A DNA stretch of 64,000 nt from Mesorhizobium sp. WSM3859. GTDB taxonomy: Bacteria; Pseudomonadota; Alphaproteobacteria; Rhizobiales; Rhizobiaceae. Position numbers and translations under genes: made by a program. The first letter of the stretch is position 1. The number at the start of each line of letters is the position of its first letter. The DNA lies in NCBI RefSeq assembly GCF_002295065.1, contig NZ_NSGG01000002.1, positions 310,001 through 374,000 on the forward strand. Reading direction: 5' to 3'. Below are positions 44,712-53,468 of the stretch, piece by piece. The notes under the pieces were generated by a model. The model had not been told where the DNA came from and did not search any database. It saw only the letters and a list, made by a program, of their open reading frames with translations.

Positions 44712-45053
44712 ATGTTTCGAATGACGAGCCTGGCCCTGGCGGCCACCTTGATCACGGCGGGCGCCGCCTGGGCCGACCCGATCGAAGGCAATTGGAAGAC
44801 GCAGGCCGGCGACACCGCGGCGATCGGCGGCAGTGGCTCCTTCTCCATTACACTCACAACCGGCAAATATGCGGGCAAGACGATCGGTTCGCTGAAGGCG
44901 ACCGGCGACAACAAATATGCCGGCAGCATCACCGATCCGGCGAACGACAAGACCTATTCCGGCAAGGCGACGCTCTCGGGCACCTCGCTGAAGATGAGCG
45001 GCTGTGTGCTCGGCGGCCTGATCTGCAAGAGCCAGACCTGGCACAAGCTCTGA
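44712..45053 (+). CDS. DUF2147 exported protein
   Basis: 113 residues with a signal peptide (TSLALAATLITAGAAWA, cleaved before DPIEGNWKT). The mature part is the beta-rich DUF2147 domain with GNWKTQAGDTAAIGG and a C-terminal cysteine pair (GCVLGGLICKSQTWHKL). The function is unknown; it is periplasmic or secreted. A GGAGGAGGACAAG ribosome site is very strong. A clear terminator follows. Confidence 0.9.
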   Translation: MFRMTSLALAATLITAGAAWADPIEGNWKTQAGDTAAIGGSGSFSITLTTGKYAGKTIGSLKATGDNKYAGSITDPANDKTYSGKATLSGTSLKMSGCVLGGLICKSQTWHKL

Positions 45054-45075
45054 TTACCAATCCCAGATCGTCCAG

Positions 45076-45105
45076 ACGGGGCCTAAGCGGCCCCGTTTTC
45101 TTTTG
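45076..45105 (+). terminator. rho-independent terminator after DUF2147
   Basis: ACGGGGCC and GGCCCCGT pair around a TAAGC loop and are followed by TTTCTTTT. It begins 23 bases after the stop. Confidence 0.92.
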
Positions 45106-45247
45106 GAGCGGCAGGCGCTCCGCCGAACGGCCTTGTCACCGCGATGGCTCGAGACCTCGTCAGTCAATTTGAACCGCAGATGAATGCCGGTCTCAGAACC
45201 GGTTCAGAGGCCCTTTGGCATTCTCTCCCGCATTGAAGGAGAGAGAA

Positions 45248-45382
45248 ATGCTTGCCCGTCGCTTCACCATCGTCTGCCTGCTGATGAGCCTGTTCGGCAT
45301 GTTCTTCGCCATCCTGGTGGCCGAGGGCGGCCACTCGGCCCGCTCGTGGCAACGGCCCGTGGCTGTGTTCTCGGCTCCGTGA
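45248..45382 (+). CDS. 44-residue hydrophobic small protein
   Basis: MLARRFTIVCLLMSLFGMFF begins a single membrane segment of about 18 residues, then EGGHSARSWQRPVAVFSAP. An AAGGAGAGAGAA ribosome site sits 6 bases before the ATG, which supports translation more than most short frames. Positive charges before the helix suggest an inner-membrane protein with its C-terminus outside. I do not recognise a family. Confidence 0.5.
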   Translation: MLARRFTIVCLLMSLFGMFFAILVAEGGHSARSWQRPVAVFSAP

Positions 45383-45449
45383 ACCAAGTGACGCGCTGAA
45401 GCGACAAACTGAAAATCGAGCAAGAAGTTACAAACAGGGCACCACGAAG

Positions 45450-45653
45450 ATGAACCGCATCGCCGTCAACACAACGAAGATACTGAGGCTGCTGCCGCGG
45501 GCGACGCTCATCCTCATGCTGCTCGCCGCCCCGGTTCTGGCAGTGCCGATGATGCGCGCCGACACCGGCCACCGGATCGAAGCGCCGGCGAACAAGAACA
45601 GGAGCGTCGGTTTTGTGCTGCTGGTCAGCCTACAGCGCGGCCAAGCTCTATAG
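45450..45653 (+). CDS. 67-residue putative exported protein
   Basis: MNRIAVNTTKILRLLPRATL is followed by a hydrophobic stretch and VLAVPMMRADTGHR, giving a plausible signal peptide and a short charged tail. The ribosome site (ACGAAG) is weak. It follows the 44-residue gene by 67 bases. It may be genuine, but codon evidence is thin. Confidence 0.35.
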   Translation: MNRIAVNTTKILRLLPRATLILMLLAAPVLAVPMMRADTGHRIEAPANKNRSVGFVLLVSLQRGQAL

Positions 45654-45691
45654 AGTGTCGGACGGCGCGACCGGCTCGTAGCCGGCGCGCC

Positions 45692-45793
45692 TTAAAGCGC
45701 GTCGCGCTGAACGGGGTTCAGGCGACGCGCTTTAAGTCTTTGTTTTGCTGCATGTCGTTGTCCCAGAACCGCGCACACTTCTGGGCGACATGC
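45692..45793. repeat. double-hairpin repeat element, family E
   Basis: Two hairpins lie in tandem. TTAAAGCGCGTCGC at 45692-45705 pairs exactly with 45722-45735, and GCATGTCG at 45750 with the TTCTGGGCGACATGC end at 45793 (imperfect inner CCCAGAA pairing). I recall the GCATGTCGTTGTCCC sequence as a frequent rhizobial intergenic element. It lies in the 500-base gap before amn. Confidence 0.75.
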
Positions 45794-45883
45794 ATTAAAC
45801 ACATCCGAAGAAAATCGACGCTGTCGGCCCTCGCGGCCCCGCTTTCCCCTCCCAACCGCTCTTCCAAATCCCTATATTGAGCC

Positions 45884-47386
45884 ATGGAAAAGCGAATCTA
45901 CCCCCAAGCCATCGAATCGGTCGTCATGCCGGAGCCTTTCTGCGCGCAGAGCTTCCATGACGCCAAAAAGGCCGTCGCGGCGCTGCAGGCGCTCTATGAC
46001 CGCAACACCAAATTCCTGCGCGAGTCATTCGCTGCGCTGGCCGCAGGCGGCGACGAGAGCAAGCGCTACCGGGCCTTCTATCCGCAGATCGGCGTCACCA
46101 CGACCTCGTTCAGCCAGGTCGACTCCCGCCAGGCATACGGCCACATGCCGACGCCAGGGAATTTCTCCACGACGGTCACGCAGCCGCAGCTGTTCGAGAA
46201 CTATCTCATCGAACAGCTGAAGCTCATCATGCGCAATCACGGCGTGACGGTGACGGTGTCGGAATCGACGACCCCGATACCGCTTCACTTCGCCTTCCTG
46301 GAAGGCACCTATGTCGACGGCGCTGCCGCCGAGCGCATCAAGCGGCCGATCCGCGACCTGTTCGACGTGCCGGACCTCGACGGCACCGACGACCAGATCG
46401 CCAACGGCACGTTCGAGGTGGCGTTCGGCGAGCCGCGGCCGCTGGCGCCGTTCACCGCGCAGCGTATCGACTATTCGCTGCACCGCATGACGCATTACAC
46501 GGCGACCAGCCCGCAGCACTTCCAGAATTTCGTGCTGTTCACCAACTACCAGTTCTACATCGACGAGTTCGTGGCGCGGGCCCGCGAATTGATGGAGAGT
46601 GGTGGAGGCGGCTACAGTGAATTCGTCGAGCCGGGCAATGTCGTGACCAAAGCGGGAGCCGGCGCGCCGAGCGAAGGCACGCCGCCGCAGCGCCTGCCGC
46701 AAATGCCGGCCTATCATCTGAAGAAGCCCGGCCATGGCGGCATCACCATGGTCAATATCGGCGTCGGCCCCTCAAACGCCAAGACGATCACCGACCACAT
46801 CGCCGTGCTTCGGCCGCATGCCTGGGTCATGCTCGGCCATTGCGCGGGCCTGCGCAACACGCAGGCGCTGGGCGATTATGTGCTGGCGCATGCCTATGTG
46901 CGCGAGGACCATGTGCTGGACGACGACCTGCCGGTCTGGGTGCCGATCCCGCCGCTGGCCGAGATCCAGGTGGCGCTGCAGGAGGCGGTCGCCGAAGTCA
47001 CTGGACTTTCCGGCTACGACCTCAAGCGCATCATGCGCACCGGCACCGTCGCCACCATCGACAACCGCAACTGGGAACTGCGCGACCAGCGCGGACCGGT
47101 GCAGCGCCTGTCGCAGTCGCGCGCCATCGCGCTCGACATGGAATCCGCCACCATCGCCGCCAACGGCTTTCGCTTCCGCGTGCCCTACGGCACGTTGCTG
47201 TGCGTTTCCGATAAGCCGCTGCATGGCGAACTGAAGCTACCCGGCATGGCGACCGAGTTCTACAAGCGGCAGGTGGCGCAGCATCTGACCATCGGCATCA
47301 GGGCGATGGAGAAGCTTGCCGAAATGCCGATGGAGCGACTGCATTCGCGCAAGCTCAGAAGTTTCTCGGAAACGGCGTTCCAGTAG
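45884..47386 (+). CDS. amn: AMP nucleosidase
   Basis: 500 residues, normal length. The N-terminal regulatory domain (to about residue 190) is followed by the phosphorylase-like catalytic domain with GHGGITMVNIGVGPSNAKT, HAWVMLGHCAGLR and IALDMESATIAANG, where ME binds the ribose. It splits AMP to adenine and ribose 5-phosphate to lower the AMP pool. It appears monocistronic. Confidence 0.96.
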   Translation: MEKRIYPQAIESVVMPEPFCAQSFHDAKKAVAALQALYDRNTKFLRESFAALAAGGDESKRYRAFYPQIGVTTTSFSQVDSRQAYGHMPTPGNFSTTVTQPQLFENYLIEQLKLIMRNHGVTVTVSESTTPIPLHFAFLEGTYVDGAAAERIKRPIRDLFDVPDLDGTDDQIANGTFEVAFGEPRPLAPFTAQRIDYSLHRMTHYTATSPQHFQNFVLFTNYQFYIDEFVARARELMESGGGGYSEFVEPGNVVTKAGAGAPSEGTPPQRLPQMPAYHLKKPGHGGITMVNIGVGPSNAKTITDHIAVLRPHAWVMLGHCAGLRNTQALGDYVLAHAYVREDHVLDDDLPVWVPIPPLAEIQVALQEAVAEVTGLSGYDLKRIMRTGTVATIDNRNWELRDQRGPVQRLSQSRAIALDMESATIAANGFRFRVPYGTLLCVSDKPLHGELKLPGMATEFYKRQVAQHLTIGIRAMEKLAEMPMERLHSRKLRSFSETAFQ

Positions 47387-47481
47387 GCACGTGCCGGCGA
47401 GCCACTGGCGAGGCAATCCGTCGTCTTGCTTGAGCCGCAATTTGGCCGATAAGCATCAGAACGGATTGCCGGGGCAATAAG

Positions 47482-48519
47482 ATGACTACGGGCGGTGCGC
47501 GCTTGAGCATGATGGCTCAGCTGACATTCCTGGCGATGATGGGATTCTCGGCCGCGCTGCTGGCCGGGTTCTTCGGCACGCTGCATCCGGCCTTCGATTC
47601 CTTCTCGCATTTCCGCATGCATCTGAGCGTGCTGACGGTGCTGCTCGCGCTGCCGCTGCTTGCCGGTTCCTATCGGCTGCAGGCGGTCGCGGCGCTGGTC
47701 TTCGCCATTGCCTGCCTCGCCACGACGACGAGCGCGCTGCCCAGACTGTCGACGCAGCAGGCGGTCGCGAAAACGGCCGACCGGATCACCTACAGCCTCC
47801 TGCAGATGAACCTGCGCTTCAACAACCCGACGCCGAAGAGCGTGCTGTCGCTGATCGGCCGGACCAATCCGGATGTCATCACGCTCGACGAGGTGTCCGG
47901 CATGTGGGCGAAAGAGCTCGGCTATATTGCCAGCGCCTACCCCTATCGCATCCTGTGCGACTATCCCAACGGCATATTCGGCGTCGCGCTGCTCTCACGC
48001 CGGCCGTTCGCCGCCGGCACCGCGCCGCGTTGCGAGCCGCGCGGCGCGATGGCGACCGCAATGATCGACTTCAACGGCGTTCCGGTCGACGTCGCCGCGA
48101 TCCATCTGAGCTGGCCCTGGCCGATGGAGCAGTCCTGGCAGATCGGCGAGCTGGCGGAACCGCTGGCCGCGCTCGGTGAAACCGCCATCATGGCCGGCGA
48201 TTGCAACGCCGTGCCGTGGAGCGCGGCGGTGCGGCGGGTGGCGCGGCTCAGCGGTATGACGCTGATGCCCTCGGCCGGCCCGACCTGGATCCACCGCACG
48301 CTGCCCGACGCCCTGCGCCGCTATGCGGGCCTGCCTATCGACCAGGTGTTCAGCAAGGGCGGGGTCACGATCCTCTCGTCGGCCCGGCTGGAGGATACAG
48401 GCTCCGACCACCTGCCGGTGCTGGTCGAATTCACGCTGCCGCCCGCCAGCGACCCGCCCGAGGAGGAGCACAAGTCGGCGCTGGCGGCGAATGACGCGCC
48501 GGACAAGCCGCGAAGCTAG
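47482..48519 (+). CDS. endonuclease/exonuclease/phosphatase-family membrane protein
   Basis: 345 residues. Two or three N-terminal membrane segments (to about residue 90) anchor an EEP domain from about residue 100: QMNLRFNNPTPKS, VITLDEVSGMW, IMAGDCNAVPWSAA and TGSDHLPVLVEF. The usual metal glutamate (normally LQEV) appears here as LDEV, still with a glutamate. It should act outside the cytoplasm on nucleic acid or phospholipid headgroups. The tail is charged and disordered. Confidence 0.88.
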   Translation: MTTGGARLSMMAQLTFLAMMGFSAALLAGFFGTLHPAFDSFSHFRMHLSVLTVLLALPLLAGSYRLQAVAALVFAIACLATTTSALPRLSTQQAVAKTADRITYSLLQMNLRFNNPTPKSVLSLIGRTNPDVITLDEVSGMWAKELGYIASAYPYRILCDYPNGIFGVALLSRRPFAAGTAPRCEPRGAMATAMIDFNGVPVDVAAIHLSWPWPMEQSWQIGELAEPLAALGETAIMAGDCNAVPWSAAVRRVARLSGMTLMPSAGPTWIHRTLPDALRRYAGLPIDQVFSKGGVTILSSARLEDTGSDHLPVLVEFTLPPASDPPEEEHKSALAANDAPDKPRS

Positions 48520-48605
48520 ATTAGCCCGCGTCGACCGCCTTCGCAACGCGCGACAAAGTCGGATATGCTTGCCGCAAAATCATGGACCGGTGATATGGCG
48601 CGAGT

Positions 48606-48902
48606 TTGGAAGATTGTACGCCACGGGCACCGGACCAATGGGAGGATTCCATCCCAGAGAAGTCGCTGCCTGAAGGTCAACTAGTTGTGCTTCTCTCGCA
48701 GCTAGCTTGCCATCTACCACCCTCCGCGACGTTGCCACGAAACGCTCCGCGCCACACAACCTCCCTCACTGTCAAAAACGATGGACTGGGCAACAAGAGC
48801 TTCACCGTGTACGCGAGCGGCAGCCGAATACACTACATTGCCACCTTGGAGGATGCTTCGGGTGCCGACCAACCTGAAGGTCTGGAATCCCTCTCCAAGT
48901 AG
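48606..48902 (+). CDS. 98-residue open frame of uncertain reality
   Basis: The frame begins with TTG and has no good ribosome site. Codon third positions are less GC-rich than in neighbours. No family is recognised; SFTVYASGSRIHYIATLEDA is the most protein-like part. It could be an acquired or decaying gene in the 410-base gap between the EEP and DUF922 genes, or chance. Confidence 0.25.
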   Translation: MEDCTPRAPDQWEDSIPEKSLPEGQLVVLLSQLACHLPPSATLPRNAPRHTTSLTVKNDGLGNKSFTVYASGSRIHYIATLEDASGADQPEGLESLSK

Positions 48903-48929
48903 CCCGCAGCTTGGAAGGCGCTCCTGCGC

Positions 48930-49529
48930 CTATTTCTTGATCAGCGCATTGACCAGCCGGTCGACATGGCCGCCGTCGCGGTGCTCGCGCGCGTCGAAGG
49001 CGTTCTGTTTCGCTTCAAATTCCGCGTAGACGGCATCGATCCGGCGCCTGGCCTCGCGATGGGTGGCGGTGCAGAACCAATTGTCGGCAAGCTTCAGGCC
49101 GGCAATGGACTTTGCGGTGGCGCGCATCATGGTCGTGGCAATGCGACCGTGGTGATGCTCGTGGGCATGAACGCCGGCGAGGAAGCGCCGCCAGCGCCGC
49201 TCGAGCTTGGGTGTTGGAGGCGAGGCCAGGCGAGGAAAATTGTAGGTGAGTTCCATCGTTCCGTCGGCGCCTCGCAACCTGCAGACCCCGGCATCGCGGT
49301 CCACGTCCAGCTTCCAGTTCACCACATAGCTGGTGTCGGCGATGGCGCGGGTCATGAAGCCATGCTTGGGACCTTTGCGGTTCATCGCTTCGACCAGGGC
49401 AGCACCCGTCGCGCCGGCGATGTCATAGTTGCGCGTCGTGACCAGCACCTTGGTGCCGGCCAGGGCCTCCGGGGCGGCGCCGTACAGGCCGCCGAGCGTG
49501 ATGAGGCATGTAAGAACCGCCAGGCGCAT
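48930..49529 (-). CDS. DUF922-family putative zinc protease, exported
   Basis: 199 residues with a signal peptide (MRLAVLTCLITLGGLYGAAP, ending near EALAG). The HEHHH motif in GVHAHEHHHGRIA fits a zinc-binding HExxH. The TSYVVNWKLDVDRDAGVCRL segment matches the DUF922 N-terminal strand pattern. The protein should be periplasmic. I chose the ATG at 49529 with GGGAGC upstream over an earlier TTG. Confidence 0.85.
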   Translation of the reverse strand: MRLAVLTCLITLGGLYGAAPEALAGTKVLVTTRNYDIAGATGAALVEAMNRKGPKHGFMTRAIADTSYVVNWKLDVDRDAGVCRLRGADGTMELTYNFPRLASPPTPKLERRWRRFLAGVHAHEHHHGRIATTMMRATAKSIAGLKLADNWFCTATHREARRRIDAVYAEFEAKQNAFDAREHRDGGHVDRLVNALIKK

Positions 49530-49635
49530 GGCCCATTTGCTCCCTATCCGCAAAGAAGGAACTATAAGCCGCTTGCAATTTCAAGCCTAAGGAGCCGGTC
49601 GGCCCGAACCGCAGATGGTTGTCGGTGGAGCAGAC

Positions 49636-49815
49636 CACATGCCCCGGTAGACCGGGCCTTCGCCGGCTTTGTTGGAGCGGCGGTCGAGACGGCCCGGTCG
49701 GAGCGGCTCACATGCCCTGGTAGACCGGGCCTTCGCCGGCTTTGTTGGCGCGGCGGTCGAGACGACCCGGTCGGGAGCGCGCCTCACATGCCTTGGTAGA
49801 CCGGGCCTTCGCCGC
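49636..49815. repeat. tandem repeat of the ETF-QO 3' end
   Basis: CACATGCC followed by GGTAGACCGGGCCTTCGCC occurs at 49636, 49709 and 49785, spacings of 73 and 76 bases. Each also has GCGGCGGTCGAGACG between units. The rightmost unit is the true end of the ETF-QO gene (coding GEGPVYQGM and stop); the other two lie downstream and encode near-copies of the same end in other frames. Confidence 0.9.
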
Positions 49816-51463
49816 CTTGTGGCGGCACCCAGTTGATGTTCCGGTTCGGGTCCTTGATGTCGCAGGTCTTGCAGTGGACACAGTTCTGCGCGTTGATGAC
49901 GAAGCGAACGTCCTTGGCGGACGGATCGGCGGCGGCGTTGCCGTCCTTGTCCACCCATTCATAGACGCCGGCCGGGCAGTAGCGGGTCGAGGGACCGGCA
50001 AAGACGTCGTGCTCGGAGCGCTGCTGCAGCGCCATGTCGCCGACGATCAGGTGCACCGGCTCGTTTTCCTCATGGTTGGTGTTGGACAGGAACACCGAGG
50101 AGAGCCGGTCGAAGGTCAGCACGCCGTCCGGCTTCGGATAGGCGATCTTCTGATGCTTGTATGCCGGTTCGAGCGTCGCATAGTCGGCCTTGCCGTGCTT
50201 CAGCGTGCCGAAGGGCGAGAAGCCGAACAGCGTGTTCAGCCACATGTCGAGGCCGCCGATGCCTACGCCGACGATGGTGCCGAAGCGCGACCACAGCGGC
50301 TTGACGTTGCGCACCTTCTTCAGGTCCTTGCCGATGTCGCTGCCGCGCCAGGCTTCTTCGTAGGACACAAGCTCGTCATTGGCGCGGCCGCCGGTGATCG
50401 CCTCGGCCACATGCTCGGCCGCCAGCATGCCGGACAGCACCGCATTGTGCGACCCCTTGATGCGCGGCACGTTGACGAAGCCGGCCGCGCAGCCCATCAG
50501 CACGCCGCCCGGGAAGGACAGCTTCGGCACGGACTGCCAACCGCCCTCGGTGATGGCGCGCGCGCCATAGCCGATGCGCTTGGCCCCCGCGAAGGTGCCG
50601 GCGATCGCCGGATGTGTCTTGAAGCGTTGGAACTCCTCAAAGGGCGAAAGCCAGGGGTTCTTGTAGTTCAGGTGGACGACGAAGCCGACCGCCACCTGGT
50701 TGTCCTCGAGATGGTAGAGGAACGAGCCGCCGCCGGTCTTCATGTCGAGCGGCCAGCCGAAGGAGTGCTGCACCAGACCCGGTTTGTGGTTCTCCGGCCT
50801 GACCTGCCACAGCTCCTTGAGGCCGATGCCAAACTTGCCCGGCTCGCGACCGTCAGCAAGCTGATACTTGGCGATGAGCTGCTTGGCCAAAGAGCCGCGC
50901 GCGCCCTCGCCGATCAGCACATATTTGCCCATCAGCGCCATGCCGGGCGCGTAGGCCGGGCCATGCGTGCCGTCCTTCTCGACGCCCATGTCTCCGGTGA
51001 TGACGCCGGTGACAGCGCCGGCATCGTTGTAGACGAGGCTTGCCGCGGCGAAGCCCGGATAGATCTCGACGCCCAGCGCTTCGGCCTTGGTCGCCAGCCA
51101 GCGGCAGACATTGCCGAGCGAGACAATGTAATTGCCGTGATTGTTCATCAGCGGCGGCATCAGGAAGTTCGGCAGGCGGAACGAACCGGCCGGGCCGAGC
51201 ACCAGGAAATGATCGTCGGTCACCGGCGTCTTGAAGGGATGATCGCCCTCCTCGCGCCAGCCGGGCAGCAGCCGGTCGATGCCGATCGGATCGACGACCG
51301 CGCCGGACAGGATGTGCGCGCCGACCTCGCCGCCCTTCTCCAGCACGACGACGGAAAGCTCAGGGTTGAGCTGCTTCAGGCGGATCGCCGCGGCAAGGCC
51401 GGCGGGACCCGCGCCGACGATCACCACGTCGAATTCCATGCTTTCGCGTTCGATATCGCTCAT
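49784..51463 (-). CDS. electron transfer flavoprotein-ubiquinone oxidoreductase
   Basis: 559 residues. The FAD dinucleotide motif is VVIVGAGPAGLAAAIRLKQL at the start; a membrane-surface region includes FLMPPLMNNHGNYIVSLG, and the C-terminal 4Fe-4S site uses CPAGVYEW plus NCVHCKTCDIKDPN. It passes electrons from ETF, fed by acyl-CoA dehydrogenases such as the one at 35 kb, to ubiquinone. The ATG has a GAGGGGG site. The end PPQGGEGPVYQGM is repeated downstream. Confidence 0.96.
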   Translation of the reverse strand: MSDIERESMEFDVVIVGAGPAGLAAAIRLKQLNPELSVVVLEKGGEVGAHILSGAVVDPIGIDRLLPGWREEGDHPFKTPVTDDHFLVLGPAGSFRLPNFLMPPLMNNHGNYIVSLGNVCRWLATKAEALGVEIYPGFAAASLVYNDAGAVTGVITGDMGVEKDGTHGPAYAPGMALMGKYVLIGEGARGSLAKQLIAKYQLADGREPGKFGIGLKELWQVRPENHKPGLVQHSFGWPLDMKTGGGSFLYHLEDNQVAVGFVVHLNYKNPWLSPFEEFQRFKTHPAIAGTFAGAKRIGYGARAITEGGWQSVPKLSFPGGVLMGCAAGFVNVPRIKGSHNAVLSGMLAAEHVAEAITGGRANDELVSYEEAWRGSDIGKDLKKVRNVKPLWSRFGTIVGVGIGGLDMWLNTLFGFSPFGTLKHGKADYATLEPAYKHQKIAYPKPDGVLTFDRLSSVFLSNTNHEENEPVHLIVGDMALQQRSEHDVFAGPSTRYCPAGVYEWVDKDGNAAADPSAKDVRFVINAQNCVHCKTCDIKDPNRNINWVPPQGGEGPVYQGM

Positions 51464-51714
51464 CGACCCCCTCTATAGCTTGCCGCATTCTCGCATTGTG
51501 CTGGCTCACGCGCTGCATAGCGCATCAATTCGCGACGCGAAACCGGCGCTGACGTGACAACGCCGATTTCGACAAAAAGTCGCGGTTTCCCTACGAAAAG
51601 GCAGCAGCACAGGCCATGGCCAAGCATAGGCCAGACCCGGCAGGTTGGCAGGCCAGGCGGCGCCTGCATGTTTTTAATTGTTCGACGGCTTGGTTATCGG
51701 CAATACTTCGCGCC

Positions 51715-52371
51715 ATGCGCAGTCCAGGGCCCTCCGGCATTCCATCGAAGCGCTTACTCTTCACGCCAGGCTTGGCCTGGCGGGCGGTTCTTCCGCTCCT
51801 CTTTTTCAGCGTGCCGGCCTTTTTTGCTACGCTAGTCCGGGCCGATCCGGTGAAGGTCTGGACCACCGGCGCCTATTCCTTCTCCGACGAGCTGGGCGGC
51901 TTCCGCATCACCGGCGCTTCCGGCATCGGCACCAAGGAAGACCCGCTGGTCATCAGGGAGGAGTTGAACACGGCGACGCCGGTGACGCTGACCATTCGCG
52001 CGACCAAGCCGATCGAGCCCTTCGGCAAGGCCGGCCAAGTCGCCAACGGCGTGATGTATATGCGCATCGACGTGCTCAACAACAGCGCGCTCCCCTGGGT
52101 GGAGTTCCAGTTCGAGCTGCAGGAAATCCTCGACCAGCCGAGCGTGTTCGGCGATGGCCTGTCCTTCGACCAGCGCAACAAGACGCCCGACAACATCTGG
52201 TCGAGCAATTTCGCTGACTTCGAGCGCAAGTTCGAACCTTACGACCAGTTGCTGTTCAGGAACGGCAAGGTTGATCCGCTAAAGTCGGCAACCTTCGATT
52301 TCCTGATCACCGATTACACGCCGCGCTGGACGTTCTATATCGTGCAGGATCCGAGGATCCCGACCGGGTGA
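51715..52371 (+). CDS. exported hypothetical protein
   Basis: 218 residues from the chosen ATG, beginning with a basic stretch, then a signal-like segment (AVLPLLFFSVPAFFATLVRA) before DPVKVWTTGAYSF. The mature domain has FRITGASGIGTKEDPLVIRE, PWVEFQFELQEILDQPSVFG and ends TPRWTFYIVQDPRIPTG. I do not recognise a named family, but codon use and length are gene-like. An in-frame start at 51616 would add 33 residues. A repeat remnant follows. Confidence 0.7.
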   Translation: MRSPGPSGIPSKRLLFTPGLAWRAVLPLLFFSVPAFFATLVRADPVKVWTTGAYSFSDELGGFRITGASGIGTKEDPLVIREELNTATPVTLTIRATKPIEPFGKAGQVANGVMYMRIDVLNNSALPWVEFQFELQEILDQPSVFGDGLSFDQRNKTPDNIWSSNFADFERKFEPYDQLLFRNGKVDPLKSATFDFLITDYTPRWTFYIVQDPRIPTG

Positions 52372-52382
52372 ACAGGCGAAGC

Positions 52383-52446
52383 GGTTGGCGAAAGCCGCGG
52401 AGCGCGTGATCTCCCCCCTCGAGGGGGAGATTAGCAGTCGCCAACC
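52383..52446. repeat. partial family-B repeat
   Basis: TTGGCGAAAGC and TCTCCCCCCTCGAGGGGGAGA match the central half of the family-B elements; the outer arms are missing. It lies between the exported hypothetical protein and the family-4 uracil-DNA glycosylase. Confidence 0.65.
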
Positions 52447-52481
52447 TTGCAAATTTGAACCGCGCGGACGATGGTGGCGCC

Positions 52482-53468
52482 ATGACTGCCGCCTCCCCCA
52501 GAACACCAGCCGAGATCGCCGAGTTGCTCGCCTTCTATGCCAGCGCCGGCGTCGACGACGCGCTCGAAGACACGCCGATCAACCGGTTTGCCGAAGCGGC
52601 GACAATGCCAGTTGGACGCGGGCCGGCCGAACGCAGACCTGCCGAACGGACGCCGGCAGCGCCGCGCCGCGAAGCCGTGCCCGAGAGCCGAACGGTACCC
52701 GAGCAGGCTGTGGAACGCGTTGAGAACCCGCCAGCGCCCTTATCCGGCCTCGACGCCAGCAATATTCCGGACGCACCCGCGCGGGCGCCGGCGGCCGCGG
52801 CCGTTCCCGACGAGGCACAGGCGGCCGCGGCGCGCCAGCTCGCGGCAAGCGCTTCGACGCTCGATGAACTGCGCCAGTACATGGCCGCCTTCGACGGCTG
52901 CAATCTCAAATTCACCGCCAAGAACCTGGTCTTCGCCGACGGCAATCCGAACGCCGACCTGATGCTGGTCGGCGAGGCGCCGGGACGGGACGAGGACCTG
53001 GAGGGCCTGCCCTTCGTCGGCCGCTCCGGCCGGCTGCTCGACCGCATGCTGGCGGCGATCGGCCTCGACCGCGGTTCAGCCTATATCGCCAACGTCATTC
53101 CATGGCGGCCGCCGGGCAACCGCACGCCCACGCCGCACGAGACCGAAATCTGCCGCCCCTTCATCGAAAGGCAGATCGAACTGGTCAATCCGAAGGTGCT
53201 GGTCAATCTCGGCGGCCCGTCGGCCAAGACGCTGCTCAACACGACCGAGGGCATTCTGCGCCTGCGCGGCAACTGGCGGGTGCACACGACCGCATCGGGC
53301 ATAGCCATTCCGGCGATGCCGACGCTGCACCCGGCCTATCTCTTGCGGACGCCGGCGCACAAGAAGCTGGCCTGGCGGGATTTTCTCGAAGTGAAGGCGA
53401 AGCTGAGGGCGATGGCGGCTTCCCCTTCTCCCCTTGTGGGAGAAGGTGGCGCCGAAGGCGACGGATGA
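52482..53468 (+). CDS. uracil-DNA glycosylase, family 4
   Basis: 328 residues. A long Pro/Ala/Glu-rich N-terminal region (to about residue 115) precedes the domain with NLVFADGNPNADLMLVGEAP, DLEGLPFVGRSGRLLDRML and PTLHPAYLLR. Family-4 enzymes usually bind an Fe-S cluster through four cysteines; here only the C of DGCNL and of EICRPF remain, while the other positions read F/D and NVIPW. The last 15 residues (SPSPLVGEGGAEGDG) are encoded by a family-A repeat, which also supplies the stop. An earlier TTG start exists. Confidence 0.88.
   Translation: MTAASPRTPAEIAELLAFYASAGVDDALEDTPINRFAEAATMPVGRGPAERRPAERTPAAPRREAVPESRTVPEQAVERVENPPAPLSGLDASNIPDAPARAPAAAAVPDEAQAAAARQLAASASTLDELRQYMAAFDGCNLKFTAKNLVFADGNPNADLMLVGEAPGRDEDLEGLPFVGRSGRLLDRMLAAIGLDRGSAYIANVIPWRPPGNRTPTPHETEICRPFIERQIELVNPKVLVNLGGPSAKTLLNTTEGILRLRGNWRVHTTASGIAIPAMPTLHPAYLLRTPAHKKLAWRDFLEVKAKLRAMAASPSPLVGEGGAEGDG

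Noticed and set aside
44514-45044. 176-residue minus-strand gene
   Set aside because: It is antisense to DUF2147, which has a signal peptide, strong ribosome site and terminator.
49742-51478. 578-residue frame opposite ETF-QO
   Set aside because: It mirrors ETF-QO and has no family features. The opposite frame has FAD and Fe-S motifs.
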